DNA from: CAZVXI01 sp964631295
GTDB taxonomy: Bacteria; Planctomycetota; Phycisphaerae; Phycisphaerales; SM1A02
Length of the DNA stretch: 24,867 bases
Reading direction: 5' to 3'
NCBI GenBank assembly: GCA_964631295.1
Contig: CAZVXI010000034.1
Span: 1 to 24,867 of the forward strand
Shown here: positions 7,488 through 15,493 of the stretch, in pieces
How positions within the stretch are numbered: position 1 is the first letter of the stretch
Layout of the letters: each line of letters begins with the position of its first letter
Translations under genes and position numbers: made by a program
Notes under the pieces: model-generated
The model's database searches: none
What the model was told of the DNA's origin: nothing
What the model saw: the letters and a program-made list of their open reading frames with translations, nothing else

Positions 7488-8540
7488 CTACTGGCCAAAG
7501 AACCTCCGGTGGTGACTGAGAATCTCCGACGCAATGGCTTGGTCGGGCACATGGTCATAGACGTTGGGCTGAAAGCACCCCCCGAGGATTAAGGCATCCT
7601 CGCGCGGGAACAGGTACTTGTAGCCATCGTGGACGATGTAGCCGATTTGCTCAGGCTCCATCAGCACCAGAATCCCGCGGGCCGGATACACCGCAGCATC
7701 CCCGAACACGGTCCGAGCACCCAGCCCCAGACAGTTCACGATCACGTCCGCCTCGATGGCAAATACATCATCAAGCGATTCGAATCGAGTCGGAACGACC
7801 TTCACTCCATTTGATGCAACATCCTCCCGCAAAGCCCGCAGAAATCCGTGTGTATGAATGAAGTCTGTGATGAACATGCGACCTGACCGCTCCGCACCGG
7901 GAAACGGAAGACGGTGAACTGGCTTGGGGGGCGCGACCGTGCCGTTGTCGAAGAAGTGCGTCTCGTATGGTGACCCCTCTGGTTCGAACACTGGCAGATG
8001 TTCCACGTGATACCGGTTCCGGTCGATCGTCTGGAACTCCCGCTGCGAACGATAAAGGATGTCGACGAACCGAGCGCGTTGCTGAGGCGCTCGTCCAAAC
8101 TCGATTCCGGTCGGCAGCCACAGCCCTCCTGCCACTCCGCTTGTGGTGTCAACATCGCTCGCTTCGCTGTGCATACTGACACGAAAGCCACGGTGGATGA
8201 GTTGGCGTGCAGTGGTCAGACCGATCACGCCAGCGCCAAGTACAGCCACTGCAGGCGACTCCGGGAAGTGAGAATTCCTTGGGCCAACAAGTGCAGGGTG
8301 CTGCTGGTGCGATCCTGCAGTAACTTGTTGCACCAGATCAGCCGCGACCTGCGCGCAGCCGAAGCCGATCGTGAGCCCGCATCCACCCTGGCCATAGTTG
8401 TGAACAACGACGCGCGTCCGGCCTGCGTGACGGATTGTCTCCGCTTCGATGCGCAGCCCCCCGTGTCGGCATGGGCGCAGTCCGGATATCACACGCAGAA
8501 TGCGATCATCACCAAGTTGTGGCACTGGCAGCATCTGCAT
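7488..8540 (-). CDS. circularly permuted D-amino-acid-oxidase-like FAD oxidoreductase
   Basis: A 350-residue protein of the DAO flavoprotein family with its segments in swapped order. Residues 18-72 carry what is normally the C-terminal part: SGLRPCR (19-25), LRIEAE, then HNYGQGGCG (47-55) and GFGCAQVAADLV. After a linker of about 25 residues comes the normal N-terminal FAD-binding part: VAVLGAGVIGL (98-108), GGLWLP (138-143), ADVIVNCLGLGA and LGGCFQ (319-324). The protein stops at FFGQ, where an ordinary DAO would run into the RxGLRP segment. Total length equals one normal DAO. Family knowledge: these enzymes oxidise D-amino acids or related amines and release H2O2. The start is uncertain: ATG 8540, 16 bases after the upstream stop, or ATG 8534; neither has a clear SD. 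It is the last gene of the nine-gene run. Confidence 0.82.
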   Translation of the reverse strand: MQMLPVPQLGDDRILRVISGLRPCRHGGLRIEAETIRHAGRTRVVVHNYGQGGCGLTIGFGCAQVAADLVQQVTAGSHQQHPALVGPRNSHFPESPAVAVLGAGVIGLTTARQLIHRGFRVSMHSEASDVDTTSGVAGGLWLPTGIEFGRAPQQRARFVDILYRSQREFQTIDRNRYHVEHLPVFEPEGSPYETHFFDNGTVAPPKPVHRLPFPGAERSGRMFITDFIHTHGFLRALREDVASNGVKVVPTRFESLDDVFAIEADVIVNCLGLGARTVFGDAAVYPARGILVLMEPEQIGYIVHDGYKYLFPREDALILGGCFQPNVYDHVPDQAIASEILSHHRRFFGQ

Positions 8541-8556
8541 CGGCGGAGTATACGCG

Positions 8557-9240
8557 TCACCGTGCCCTGCGCGCACGCCATCTCGCGATTCGTTCGGGAG
8601 AGATTCCTGCCCGAAAACTCCACAGGCATGCGTGATTGTGCAGTGTTGTTCGAACTGGTCCGTTGCGGTCCCAACGCCGGGCTGATGTGGTGGCTTCATC
8701 GTTGAGCAACACGATCCGACCGAGTTGGCGCAGCCGCATCATCATCGCGTGGTCTTCCATGACTGGTATGTCAGGCCAGCCTCCGAGCTGCTCGAACAGG
8801 TTGCGCCGCATGAAAATCGCCTGATCGCCGTATGGCAACTCTCGTCGGTGCGCCCTGCGGTTGGCCGACCATTCCACGAGACGATAAAGCCGTCGATCGG
8901 AATCAATCCGCAAACGAAACGCGCCTGCAACGATCGACTCATCTGAAAGCGCATCAGCGATTGCAGAGGCATGGTTGGCCGGCACCTGCGTGTCGGCATG
9001 GAGGAAGAGCAGATTTGCGCCGCTGGCAAGTCTCGCACCTTCGTTCATCTGTCGACCACGCGATGGAGTCGACTCGACAACCTGTGCGCCCATGGAACGC
9101 GCAATCTCGCGTGTGTTGTCCTCGCTCCCGCCGTCCGCGACGATGACCTCCGTGTCATGTTGCTGCCGCAGACTGCGCAGCGTCTGTGGTAGATGATCAG
9201 CTTCGTTCAGTGCAGGGATGACAACGGAGAGCCTCGTCAC
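8557..9240 (-). CDS. family 2 glycosyltransferase, TIGR04283 (arsenosugar-cluster) type
   Basis: A 227-residue GT-A glycosyltransferase. It begins with SVVIPALNEADHL, followed by VADGGSEDNT (residues 33-42), the DxD-like LFLHADT (78-84), LPYGDQAIF (135-143), IPVMED (158-163) and TTSARRW near the C terminus. This motif series and length match the small glycosyltransferases named for their place in arsenosugar biosynthesis clusters. No ArsS-type radical SAM gene is in the window, so that role is not shown; transfer of a sugar to a lipid or small-molecule acceptor is the safe statement. The start is taken as the GTG at 9240, with AGGAA about ten bases upstream; the in-frame region beyond overlaps the preceding gene. 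No hydrophobic anchor is seen. Confidence 0.85.
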   Translation of the reverse strand: MTRLSVVIPALNEADHLPQTLRSLRQQHDTEVIVADGGSEDNTREIARSMGAQVVESTPSRGRQMNEGARLASGANLLFLHADTQVPANHASAIADALSDESIVAGAFRLRIDSDRRLYRLVEWSANRRAHRRELPYGDQAIFMRRNLFEQLGGWPDIPVMEDHAMMMRLRQLGRIVLLNDEATTSARRWDRNGPVRTTLHNHACLWSFRAGISPERIARWRARRAR

Positions 9241-9304
9241 GGCGGCTGATTCCTGCGCGCCGCCCAGAACACGTTCCGCGGTGATTGAAAATGCCTTGAT
9301 CGAG

Positions 9305-10384
9305 CTACTTGCCTTCAGGTCGATTCTCCACGCTGTTGAGGTCCCAACTATATGGGATCCATTTGATGCGTGGCTTTGGATTCTGTTCGAGAAGCCGCGC
9401 GAGCACGTCATTGTAACTCGCTGCAAACGCGAGGACCGAATCAGCTGCCTGTTCAAAATCACCAGCGTACCAGTTGTATAACTCTGTCATATGCACAGTC
9501 TCTTTCTCCGTGTCGACACGAAGCCATCGGTCGTGCGTATGCGCGTACTTCGCCTGTGATGCAAGTTGCTCATCGAGCCGATCCGCCGTGTATGCTCCAT
9601 TGCGCAGTGGCGGGCAACTGCGTGCTGCGCAAACCAGCGCGAAATGAATCAGTGGTTCTTCGAACTTGGGGCGAATCTGTTCATGCTCAATCTCGTTGAG
9701 GCTCCAGATGTTGCCACCAATATTCCATCGCGTGGCGTCCCATCGCTTGGCATCCGGAATGTCACGAATCGAATCAAGGGGAAGATTCTCGATGATCAAC
9801 TGGATCGTGAAGGCGTTGTATGCATTTATGAGAAGCGTGAGTTTCTCATCGCGGTCCAGTTTATCAAAGGGAGCGTTTCGTATCGATGCAAGATATTTAT
9901 CGAGTGCGGGGCCATCTTCCTTGAATCCCTTGTAGTGAATCCAGCCGTGCTCATCCACATGTTTTCGCAGGAGTGCATCGAACGTGGAATGGTCAAACGT
10001 AGGGCCATCACTGCGATGCTCATACGCCTCGTTCGATTGCACCGCGGGCGGACCGAAGAGGCGCGTAATTGTCGCCCGAACCCAGTCGCGATTCGCACTG
10101 GCAGCACATGCGGTTGTCAGGCTTGCAGCAGCAAGCAAGACCAGCGCGACCGTTGCGATTCGATTTCGAGCACTGTTGTGCATTCGAGCACTGCGTTTGC
10201 GTTTCAAGATCATGACAACGATGGCTCCAGTGAGAATCAAGACGAGAAAGAGGGCCAGACTGCGAACGAGTTCCGGCTTGCCCAACCGACTTGCAGCCAC
10301 GTCGACTGGCAAGAGCAGGGCAGTCCAGCAAAGCGAACCTGCGATGATCAACACGCAAACAGTCTGGATTATTCTCAGATCCAC
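9305..10384 (-). CDS. DUF547-domain membrane-anchored protein
   Basis: A 359-residue protein. Two hydrophobic segments (about 7-30 and 43-60) are followed by a basic stretch and a third, signal-like segment near residues 75-92. The DUF547 domain runs from about residue 125: FDALLRKHVDEHGWIHYKGF, LTLLINAYNAFTIQLI, HFALVCAARSCPPL and a C-terminal NWYAGDF. The Asn/Tyr and Cys-Pro-Pro positions are characteristic of the domain, whose activity is unknown. The GTG at 10384 overlaps the M24 peptidase stop by ten bases, supporting coupled translation. An ATG at 10183 would give a shorter protein starting as a plain signal peptide and cannot be excluded. DUF547 and TIGR04283-type genes are often neighbours, so a shared pathway is plausible. 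Confidence 0.82.
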   Translation of the reverse strand: MDLRIIQTVCVLIIAGSLCWTALLLPVDVAASRLGKPELVRSLALFLVLILTGAIVVMILKRKRSARMHNSARNRIATVALVLLAAASLTTACAASANRDWVRATITRLFGPPAVQSNEAYEHRSDGPTFDHSTFDALLRKHVDEHGWIHYKGFKEDGPALDKYLASIRNAPFDKLDRDEKLTLLINAYNAFTIQLIIENLPLDSIRDIPDAKRWDATRWNIGGNIWSLNEIEHEQIRPKFEEPLIHFALVCAARSCPPLRNGAYTADRLDEQLASQAKYAHTHDRWLRVDTEKETVHMTELYNWYAGDFEQAADSVLAFAASYNDVLARLLEQNPKPRIKWIPYSWDLNSVENRPEGK

Positions 10385-11529
10385 GTGAGACCCTCGGGGA
10401 TCGTGTTGAGATTCTCCACACCATCGGCTCGTACGATCACCATGTCCTCGATACGCACACCGCCGAACGCCGGGCAGTACAGGCCAGGCTCAATCGTCAG
10501 GCAATCGCCTTCGATGAGTGGAGGCCCCTTCTTGTCGAGCAGCGGCGGTTCGTGAACGTCGAGGCCGACGCCATGGCCGGTTCCATGCGTCATCGCACAG
10601 CGGGTCAGTGGATCGCCGTCTGCCGGCAGGCCCATTGGGAAATCATGGGATGTGATCACCGCTGACACCGCATCGTGTACCTCTTCGCCCGTGATGCCTG
10701 CCTTCGCCACGGCGATGGCCGCGCGTTTGGCATCGACGACTGCAGCATGCATCGTTCGGGCCTCGTCGGGAACGTTTCCATGGACGACCGTTCGCGTGCA
10801 GTCACCGTTGTAGAGCGTTCGCTTGTTGCGCGGAAACACATCGATGATGATCAGTTGGCCGGTGCGTAAGTCGCCCGAGCCATGTTCGTGGCAATCGCCG
10901 CCGTCTCTTCCGCCTGCGACGATTGAATCGGGATTCGCGTAGCCACGCCCAAGCAGCCAGATATCAATGATCGAGCGCACTCGGTCACTTGTCAGCGGCG
11001 CACCTTCATGCTGAAGAACGCCGTCTTTGCTCGGCACAGAATGTGCGATCAACTCACATGCCATCTGAACTGCCTGCTCGGTCGTATGTTGCGCCTCGCG
11101 CAGCCATTCAACTTCCTGTTCATCTTTTGCTCGACGCTCAACGACACCCAGATCAGAATCGCATTGAACCTCGATACCAGCTTGTTGGATTTCGTGTGCG
11201 AAGACCAGTGGCAGCGATCGATCTGCCGTGACTGATTTCGCCCCGAGCGTGCGCAGCCGCTCTGCCGTTGCCTGTGCTGTTGCGATTTCCCGATCACCAG
11301 ACAATCCGCCCGGTGGTGTGTGATCTGCGGGACACGTCACGTGATCCGCCCGCGCCGACTGCTGAGCCCGGCCAATCTCAATATCGCGAATAATCAAGTG
11401 TGATTCACTCGTGCCGCTGTCAGTCACATCGATGATCGCGACGGGATCGCCCACGGCAAATCGGATGCGATGGTAGAGCGACAGATTGGTCGCCGGGATG
11501 CCAGCTCGTATCGTGAATGTGCATGTCAT
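10375..11529 (-). CDS. M24-family metallopeptidase (Xaa-Pro aminopeptidase-like)
   Basis: A 384-residue cytosolic protein with the creatinase/aminopeptidase-P architecture: an N-terminal domain of about 140 residues and a C-terminal pita-bread domain. All five metal ligands are present: D230 (IIIDVFP), D243 (NGDCTRT), H319 (GTGHGVG), E347 (TIEPGL) and E361 (VRIED). Family knowledge: two-metal peptidases that remove an N-terminal residue ahead of proline, or related dipeptidases; the exact substrate is not predictable. The ATG at 11529 overlaps the deacetylase stop by four bases (ATGA), and the 3' end overlaps the DUF547 gene by ten, so it is embedded in the long leftward operon. No signal peptide is seen. 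Confidence 0.9.
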   Translation of the reverse strand: MTCTFTIRAGIPATNLSLYHRIRFAVGDPVAIIDVTDSGTSESHLIIRDIEIGRAQQSARADHVTCPADHTPPGGLSGDREIATAQATAERLRTLGAKSVTADRSLPLVFAHEIQQAGIEVQCDSDLGVVERRAKDEQEVEWLREAQHTTEQAVQMACELIAHSVPSKDGVLQHEGAPLTSDRVRSIIDIWLLGRGYANPDSIVAGGRDGGDCHEHGSGDLRTGQLIIIDVFPRNKRTLYNGDCTRTVVHGNVPDEARTMHAAVVDAKRAAIAVAKAGITGEEVHDAVSAVITSHDFPMGLPADGDPLTRCAMTHGTGHGVGLDVHEPPLLDKKGPPLIEGDCLTIEPGLYCPAFGGVRIEDMVIVRADGVENLNTIPEGLTWI

Positions 11530-12320
11530 GCAGCAGATTGTATCGAATCATTGCTCGTTGGCATCGTCGAGCCTGCAGAGTGTCGAGAAAGTGAATCGAG
11601 CGTGGCGATCGGCATGTTGTGAGCCCGCGCTGTTGAGAGCAGCAGCCGCGTCGTATCCAGAACGTATTGCTCGCGATCATGGCCAGCGGCTGAATCTGAG
11701 CGGTCAAACGAATGCAGCAGAACGCACCCGCCACGTCGCAATCTCTCACCCTGCTCCAACCGCGTGATTGACTCGACAAGCGTGTTCATTTCAGATTCAC
11801 TCGGTTGCCGGGCGAGCGAATCACGTCCGTCCAGTGTCCACAGTTCAATGCGTCTTCCCGTACAAAGGCACCAGAGCCATGTGCTGAGTGTGAGCCGTCC
11901 GAGTGGCGGTCGAAACGGCAGTCTCTGCTCTGGCTTGCCAGCCACAACCTGTTCACCGCGGCCGATGTCTTGAATCATGCGCCACGGCGCTATTCGCCAT
12001 CCATCGAGATGTTCCTCGCCATGATTGGCGATGGCATGTCCGGCACGCGCGATCTCGGCGACTGCGTCCGCATTCTCACGGACACGGCTGCCAAGAAGGA
12101 AGAACGTTGCTTGCGCTGCGTATTCATCCAGCAGTCGCAGGAGTTGGTGCTGGAGTCTGGTTCCCGGGCCGTCATCGTATGTAAGAACAACCATGCCGCG
12201 ACATCGACGTGCCATTCGTCGCTCGAGAATGCGCCGTACGAGCAGGCCACCTGCAATGTCGATCAGACGAGAAATGAGCAGCGTGAGAAGCACAGCCGCG
12301 ATGACACCAGCAATCAGCAT
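11526..12320 (-). CDS. polysaccharide deacetylase (NodB homology domain)
   Basis: A 264-residue membrane-anchored enzyme. Residues 1-25 form an N-terminal hydrophobic anchor. The NodB/CE4 motifs are TYDDGPG (47-53, with the catalytic Asp and metal-binding Asp), NHGEEH (99-104, supplying two metal His) and RPPLG (137-141). A late VLLHSFDR stands where the family has its final Leu-His motif. The His-box spacing is normal, though GEE replaces the usual small residues. Members remove N- or O-acetyl groups from peptidoglycan or exopolysaccharide, here probably at the outer membrane face. The start is the ATG at 12320, sharing one base with the methyltransferase stop (TGATG); the GTG three bases earlier (GTGA overlap) is an alternative. 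Confidence 0.87.
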   Translation of the reverse strand: MLIAGVIAAVLLTLLISRLIDIAGGLLVRRILERRMARRCRGMVVLTYDDGPGTRLQHQLLRLLDEYAAQATFFLLGSRVRENADAVAEIARAGHAIANHGEEHLDGWRIAPWRMIQDIGRGEQVVAGKPEQRLPFRPPLGRLTLSTWLWCLCTGRRIELWTLDGRDSLARQPSESEMNTLVESITRLEQGERLRRGGCVLLHSFDRSDSAAGHDREQYVLDTTRLLLSTARAHNMPIATLDSLSRHSAGSTMPTSNDSIQSAA

Positions 12321-12985
12321 CACGTACTCCAGTACTTCGCACTGTAATGGTGCGTGGGCGACTGCTCCTCGCCATCACACCGCAGCCACGTTTGCGCATC
12401 AAAGATATCCGCACAGACTGGATTGAAGTAGCCGATACGCAACCGCCGCGGGATGTGGTCGAGCGACTCGTGAATTGCATCCAGCAACGCTGCACATGTC
12501 TGGATTCCAAAAGGATTGAACATCACAACAGCCGTCGCGCTGTCGTAGTTGAAATCGGCTGCGTCCATGCAATGGACATCAATCGGGCAGCGCCGACCCT
12601 TGAGTTGCGTTGCATTCTGACGAGCACGATCCGCGAGAGCAGGATCGATTTCGACTCCGACACACCGATGAAGTTGGCGACGCGCGCAGACGCAGAGGAT
12701 GCGACCCATGCCACATCCAACATCGATGACCGTGTCTGTCGGTCCGAGATCAAGTGGCTTCAGATACCGATTCAGGGCCGGATAGTCCATGACGTCGTAC
12801 CACGTCGCATCAGTGCAGTACGACTGTGCCGCCCTCGCGTCCGGTGGGATCGTCATGGTGTCAATCCCAAGTGATCGTTCATACTGCTGCGCACGAAGCC
12901 GTCGCGCGCCATTCACGCGGTCACGAATCCAGCGTGATCTTCGAAGACCGTGCACGATCGCGTGTGTTGGCGCTCGCAGTGTCAT
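12320..12985 (-). CDS. class I SAM-dependent methyltransferase
   Basis: A 221-residue soluble methyltransferase. The SAM site reads VIDVGCGMGR (motif I, residues 86-95), followed by GVEID (110-114, binding the ribose) and the motif IV-like VVMFNPFG (about 153-160). The N-terminal 80 residues are basic and less conserved, and the C-terminal part after the NPFG block is short. The acceptor cannot be told. The lack of the conserved cysteine set and the short length argue against an arsenite methyltransferase. The ATG at 12985 overlaps the stop of the acyltransferase gene by four bases; upstream in-frame codons lie inside that gene and are not used. The neighbouring deacetylase and acyltransferase suggest envelope glycan or lipid modification. 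Confidence 0.83.
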   Translation of the reverse strand: MTLRAPTHAIVHGLRRSRWIRDRVNGARRLRAQQYERSLGIDTMTIPPDARAAQSYCTDATWYDVMDYPALNRYLKPLDLGPTDTVIDVGCGMGRILCVCARRQLHRCVGVEIDPALADRARQNATQLKGRRCPIDVHCMDAADFNYDSATAVVMFNPFGIQTCAALLDAIHESLDHIPRRLRIGYFNPVCADIFDAQTWLRCDGEEQSPTHHYSAKYWST

Positions 12986-14166
12986 CGTCGTGCTCCATGC
13001 GCTCGAGTCGTCATTTGGCGGCGCCAGAGTCGCTTTACAGTCGCAGCCAGCGGCGCTGAAGCGCATCGGTCGTGCAGCAGATTGGCTCCTTGGATCATCG
13101 CCGCTGCACAATGTGCCCGGGCTGATCGCCCGAATATCTGTACCGTGCTCTCCTGAACCTGACGGGTTGCATAAGCTCGCTTGTACGCAGCGTCGCCGAA
13201 GCCAAAATCGATTCGCGCAGCAGTCTGGGTGGCAAACAGGTCGTTGATGACGTGCCAGAGCAGCACGCTCCCCGGCGAGTGCTCGCGATACGCGGGATCA
13301 AAGGACGTCGCTTCAAAGTGATAGACGCCATGGTTATCCACAACTCCAAACACATAGGCGACGACACGCGAATCGGCATGCAGCAGATAACACCGCAGGC
13401 GCTGGTTGACGGCTTCTGCGAGCATGATGTTGCGCCACAAAGGCGAGGACCGCACGCCCACGCCGAGCGATGCATGGTAGCTCGCAGCAGTAATCTGCTC
13501 AGCAGCTTCGAGAAATAAGTCGATGCCGGAAGCACCTGTGACAATATCAACAGACACGGGGCCAAGTGCATTGGCAAGCCGCCGACACTCGTTGCGGCGT
13601 TTGCGCCGCGTCTTACCTTTCAGTGGAAACGCTTTGTTTCCGTTCATGTCAATCAGATCACATTGCCATGCCACGGCTGACCTGTGTACGGTATGGTGCA
13701 ACTTCGCGCGCTTCAGTACACTCTGTCCAAGGGGCGTATCATCGCGCAGACGATTGATCATGCAGCAATCGAGTTGACCGGTTTGCAACGAATCACTGAT
13801 GCCTGCTGTCAGATCGTCGGCCGAGGTTCTGTTGTCAACCCGGATACCCGTGACGCCGTTCAGGAACACGGTTCGCAGCCGGGGGGTCGGAACGCGAAAG
13901 TACCCGATCCGCGCGTGCAGTCTGCGGGTGCAGGTCTTCCCGATGATCGAACTCGATGCGCTTGTGGCAAGCCATGTCTGGTGCCCGCTGGCGTCAGCTT
14001 CGGCAGGGAGCCTGTCGATTACCGCAGCGAAATCAGGGCTGGTCGACGCGAACCGTGCTCGGAGTTGATCGAGCACATTCTGACGCGATTGCTCATCAGG
14101 CTCATTGACAGGAGGCGCTTGATTTCTCCCGCCGCGCACCAATGGCATGTCTCTCGTTGCGGCCAT
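12982..14166 (-). CDS. GNAT-superfamily acyltransferase, BioF2/CelD-like
   Basis: A 394-residue protein with a double-GNAT layout as in the BioF2-like/CelD (Acetyltransf_6) group. The strongest block is in the C-terminal half: GKTRRKRRNECRRL, the acyl-binding region YLLHADSRVVAYVFGVVDNHGVYHFEATSFDPAYR, GSVLLWHVINDLF, and the closing IDFGFGDAAYKRAY. Family members transfer acyl or amino-acyl groups in envelope polysaccharide or peptidoglycan assembly, but the substrate is unknown here. The start is uncertain: ATG 14166 (chosen) or ATG 14148, neither with a convincing SD. It begins 54 bases after the DNA methyltransferase stop and overlaps the next methyltransferase gene by four bases. The C-terminal tail is Arg-rich. 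Confidence 0.78.
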   Translation of the reverse strand: MAATRDMPLVRGGRNQAPPVNEPDEQSRQNVLDQLRARFASTSPDFAAVIDRLPAEADASGHQTWLATSASSSIIGKTCTRRLHARIGYFRVPTPRLRTVFLNGVTGIRVDNRTSADDLTAGISDSLQTGQLDCCMINRLRDDTPLGQSVLKRAKLHHTVHRSAVAWQCDLIDMNGNKAFPLKGKTRRKRRNECRRLANALGPVSVDIVTGASGIDLFLEAAEQITAASYHASLGVGVRSSPLWRNIMLAEAVNQRLRCYLLHADSRVVAYVFGVVDNHGVYHFEATSFDPAYREHSPGSVLLWHVINDLFATQTAARIDFGFGDAAYKRAYATRQVQESTVQIFGRSARAHCAAAMIQGANLLHDRCASAPLAATVKRLWRRQMTTRAHGARR

Positions 14167-14220
14167 GTCAGAAGCATCGGCGTTTCAGGTGAGTGGATTC
14201 ATGCCGGCTGTCTCGGATGT

Positions 14221-14988
14221 TCAGGCATCGGTAAGAATTGCGCCTGCTTGACGAAGTCGTTTGCTCGCCAATACGACCGCGGCTGGATTCCGATCAACTC
14301 CGATCCAGTACCGGCCCGTTTGGTGCGCCGCTTCCAGCGTTGTGCCACTCCCGCAGAATGGATCGAGCACGATCCCGTCGACAGGGCAGCATGCTTCGAC
14401 GAGAATTCGCAGCAGCGCGATGGGCTTCTGCGTCGGGTAGCCGAGCCGCTCCGCAGCCATGTTGTTAACCGCAGGGATATCGATCACATCAGTGGCCTTC
14501 TTCGGACGGCCCGCCATTCGGCGGCTGGTTGATGCGACCATTGGCGCAGCAAAGTGATACTCGTGCGTGCGACCATAGAAGAGAATGTCATCATGCTTGC
14601 GCGCAAATCGGCGTGGTGATGATCCTCCCAAGCCATATTTCCAAATCAGATGGTTCACGAACTGGCACTCGCCAAAGATAGAATCGAGCATCATGCGAAA
14701 ATGATGGCATGTGCGCCAATCGCAATGCAGCAGGATCGAGCCGGTTGGTTTCAGGACACGGTGAATCTGGTCGATGCGCGGCCGCATGAAATCGAGATAC
14801 GCATCCAACGAAGGCCACCTGTCGTCATACTGCTGCGCTGCGAGCCGTTGCGGTCGGCCGGTGTTGAATGGTGGATCGAGATAGCACAAATCGATGGACG
14901 CACTCGGCAGCGATGTGAGGGTATTGAAGCAGTCTGCCTGGTGGACCACGCAGATATCAGCGGCGTGTTGTTGAGCGTTGCCGCTCAC
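14221..14988 (-). CDS. beta-class DNA methyltransferase, probably N6-adenine
   Basis: A 255-residue DNA methyltransferase. The catalytic motif LDPPFNTG (residues 37-44) precedes the SAM motif LDPFCGSGTT (208-217), the order that defines the beta class. The DPPF form points to N6-adenine rather than N4-cytosine methylation. Between them is a basic target-recognition region, and GYPTQKP (183-189) is a typical motif of the group. No restriction endonuclease is adjacent, so it looks like an orphan enzyme. The GTG at 14988 overlaps the regulator stop by four bases (GTGA), so the pair is cotranscribed and probably coupled. The recognition sequence cannot be predicted. A phage or regulatory role is suggested by the CII-like partner. 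Confidence 0.9.
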   Translation of the reverse strand: MSGNAQQHAADICVVHQADCFNTLTSLPSASIDLCYLDPPFNTGRPQRLAAQQYDDRWPSLDAYLDFMRPRIDQIHRVLKPTGSILLHCDWRTCHHFRMMLDSIFGECQFVNHLIWKYGLGGSSPRRFARKHDDILFYGRTHEYHFAAPMVASTSRRMAGRPKKATDVIDIPAVNNMAAERLGYPTQKPIALLRILVEACCPVDGIVLDPFCGSGTTLEAAHQTGRYWIGVDRNPAAVVLASKRLRQAGAILTDA

Positions 14989-15431
14989 GCGCGTCTTCGC
15001 GATTCGCTGTGCTTCTGGAGTGCATTGATGACGGAAGACAAGGCGCTGATCGCTTCGCGAATCTCACGCACATCAAGATCGGAGATCTCACCATCGCTGA
15101 TGGCGGCGATCGCCTCAGCACATTCTTTGACAGCATTCACAACGGCTGAGTCGATTGCCTCATGCCGGACAAAGTGGCCTCCCATTTCCTGGCAGACGAA
15201 GTCGAGGACATGATCGCCGATGTCCGGCTCCGCGCATTGCAGGCATCGAATGACACGTTCAATGGGATTGGGCTGCGCGCCGGAGAGAATGCGGTTGACC
15301 TGCCGAGTTGAGAGGCCGATTTCCCCGGAAAATCGCTTGATGCCGACACTGTCGACGAGAATCGCGAAGCGACGGGCCGCAGCCGTGGCGAGGTCATCAT
15401 GCGGTGGTGGTGTGGTGTGGTCTTCTGCCAT
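14985..15431 (-). CDS. phage CII-like regulatory protein
   Basis: A 148-residue protein. After a low-complexity N terminus, residues 20-52 form a helix-turn-helix (FAILVDSVGIKRFSGEIGL, STRQVNRILSG). NPIERVIRCL follows, then VCQEMGGHFV (79-88), the block typical of the phage regulatory CII family found in prophages and in many planctomycete chromosomes. The C-terminal half is a helical, acidic oligomerisation-like region (AIAAISDGEISDLDVREIREAISAL). The ATG at 15431 has AGGGA about eight bases upstream; a GTG at 15452 is an alternative without an SD. It is the first gene of the leftward run and directly coupled to the DNA methyltransferase. Target genes are unknown. Confidence 0.72.
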   Translation of the reverse strand: MAEDHTTPPPHDDLATAAARRFAILVDSVGIKRFSGEIGLSTRQVNRILSGAQPNPIERVIRCLQCAEPDIGDHVLDFVCQEMGGHFVRHEAIDSAVVNAVKECAEAIAAISDGEISDLDVREIREAISALSSVINALQKHSESRRRA

Positions 15432-15493
15432 TCGCGGGATCCCTGTCTGCACAAGATAGCAAAGCCGTCCCCACGCTGCACGAGCCGACAGGA

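Noticed and set aside
8557..8699. An N-terminal extension of the flavoprotein starting at 8699
   Set aside because: This stretch encodes the conserved C terminus of the glycosyltransferase in another frame on the same strand. The extension has no family resemblance.
12320..12985. The SAM methyltransferase as an arsenite methyltransferase completing an arsenic pathway
   Set aside because: It is short and has only a generic class I SAM fold; the conserved cysteine arrangement of ArsM is not recognisable.
13684..14532. Plus-strand frame opposite the acyltransferase and DNA methyltransferase
   Set aside because: No family motifs, and it spans the junction of two well-supported opposite-strand genes.
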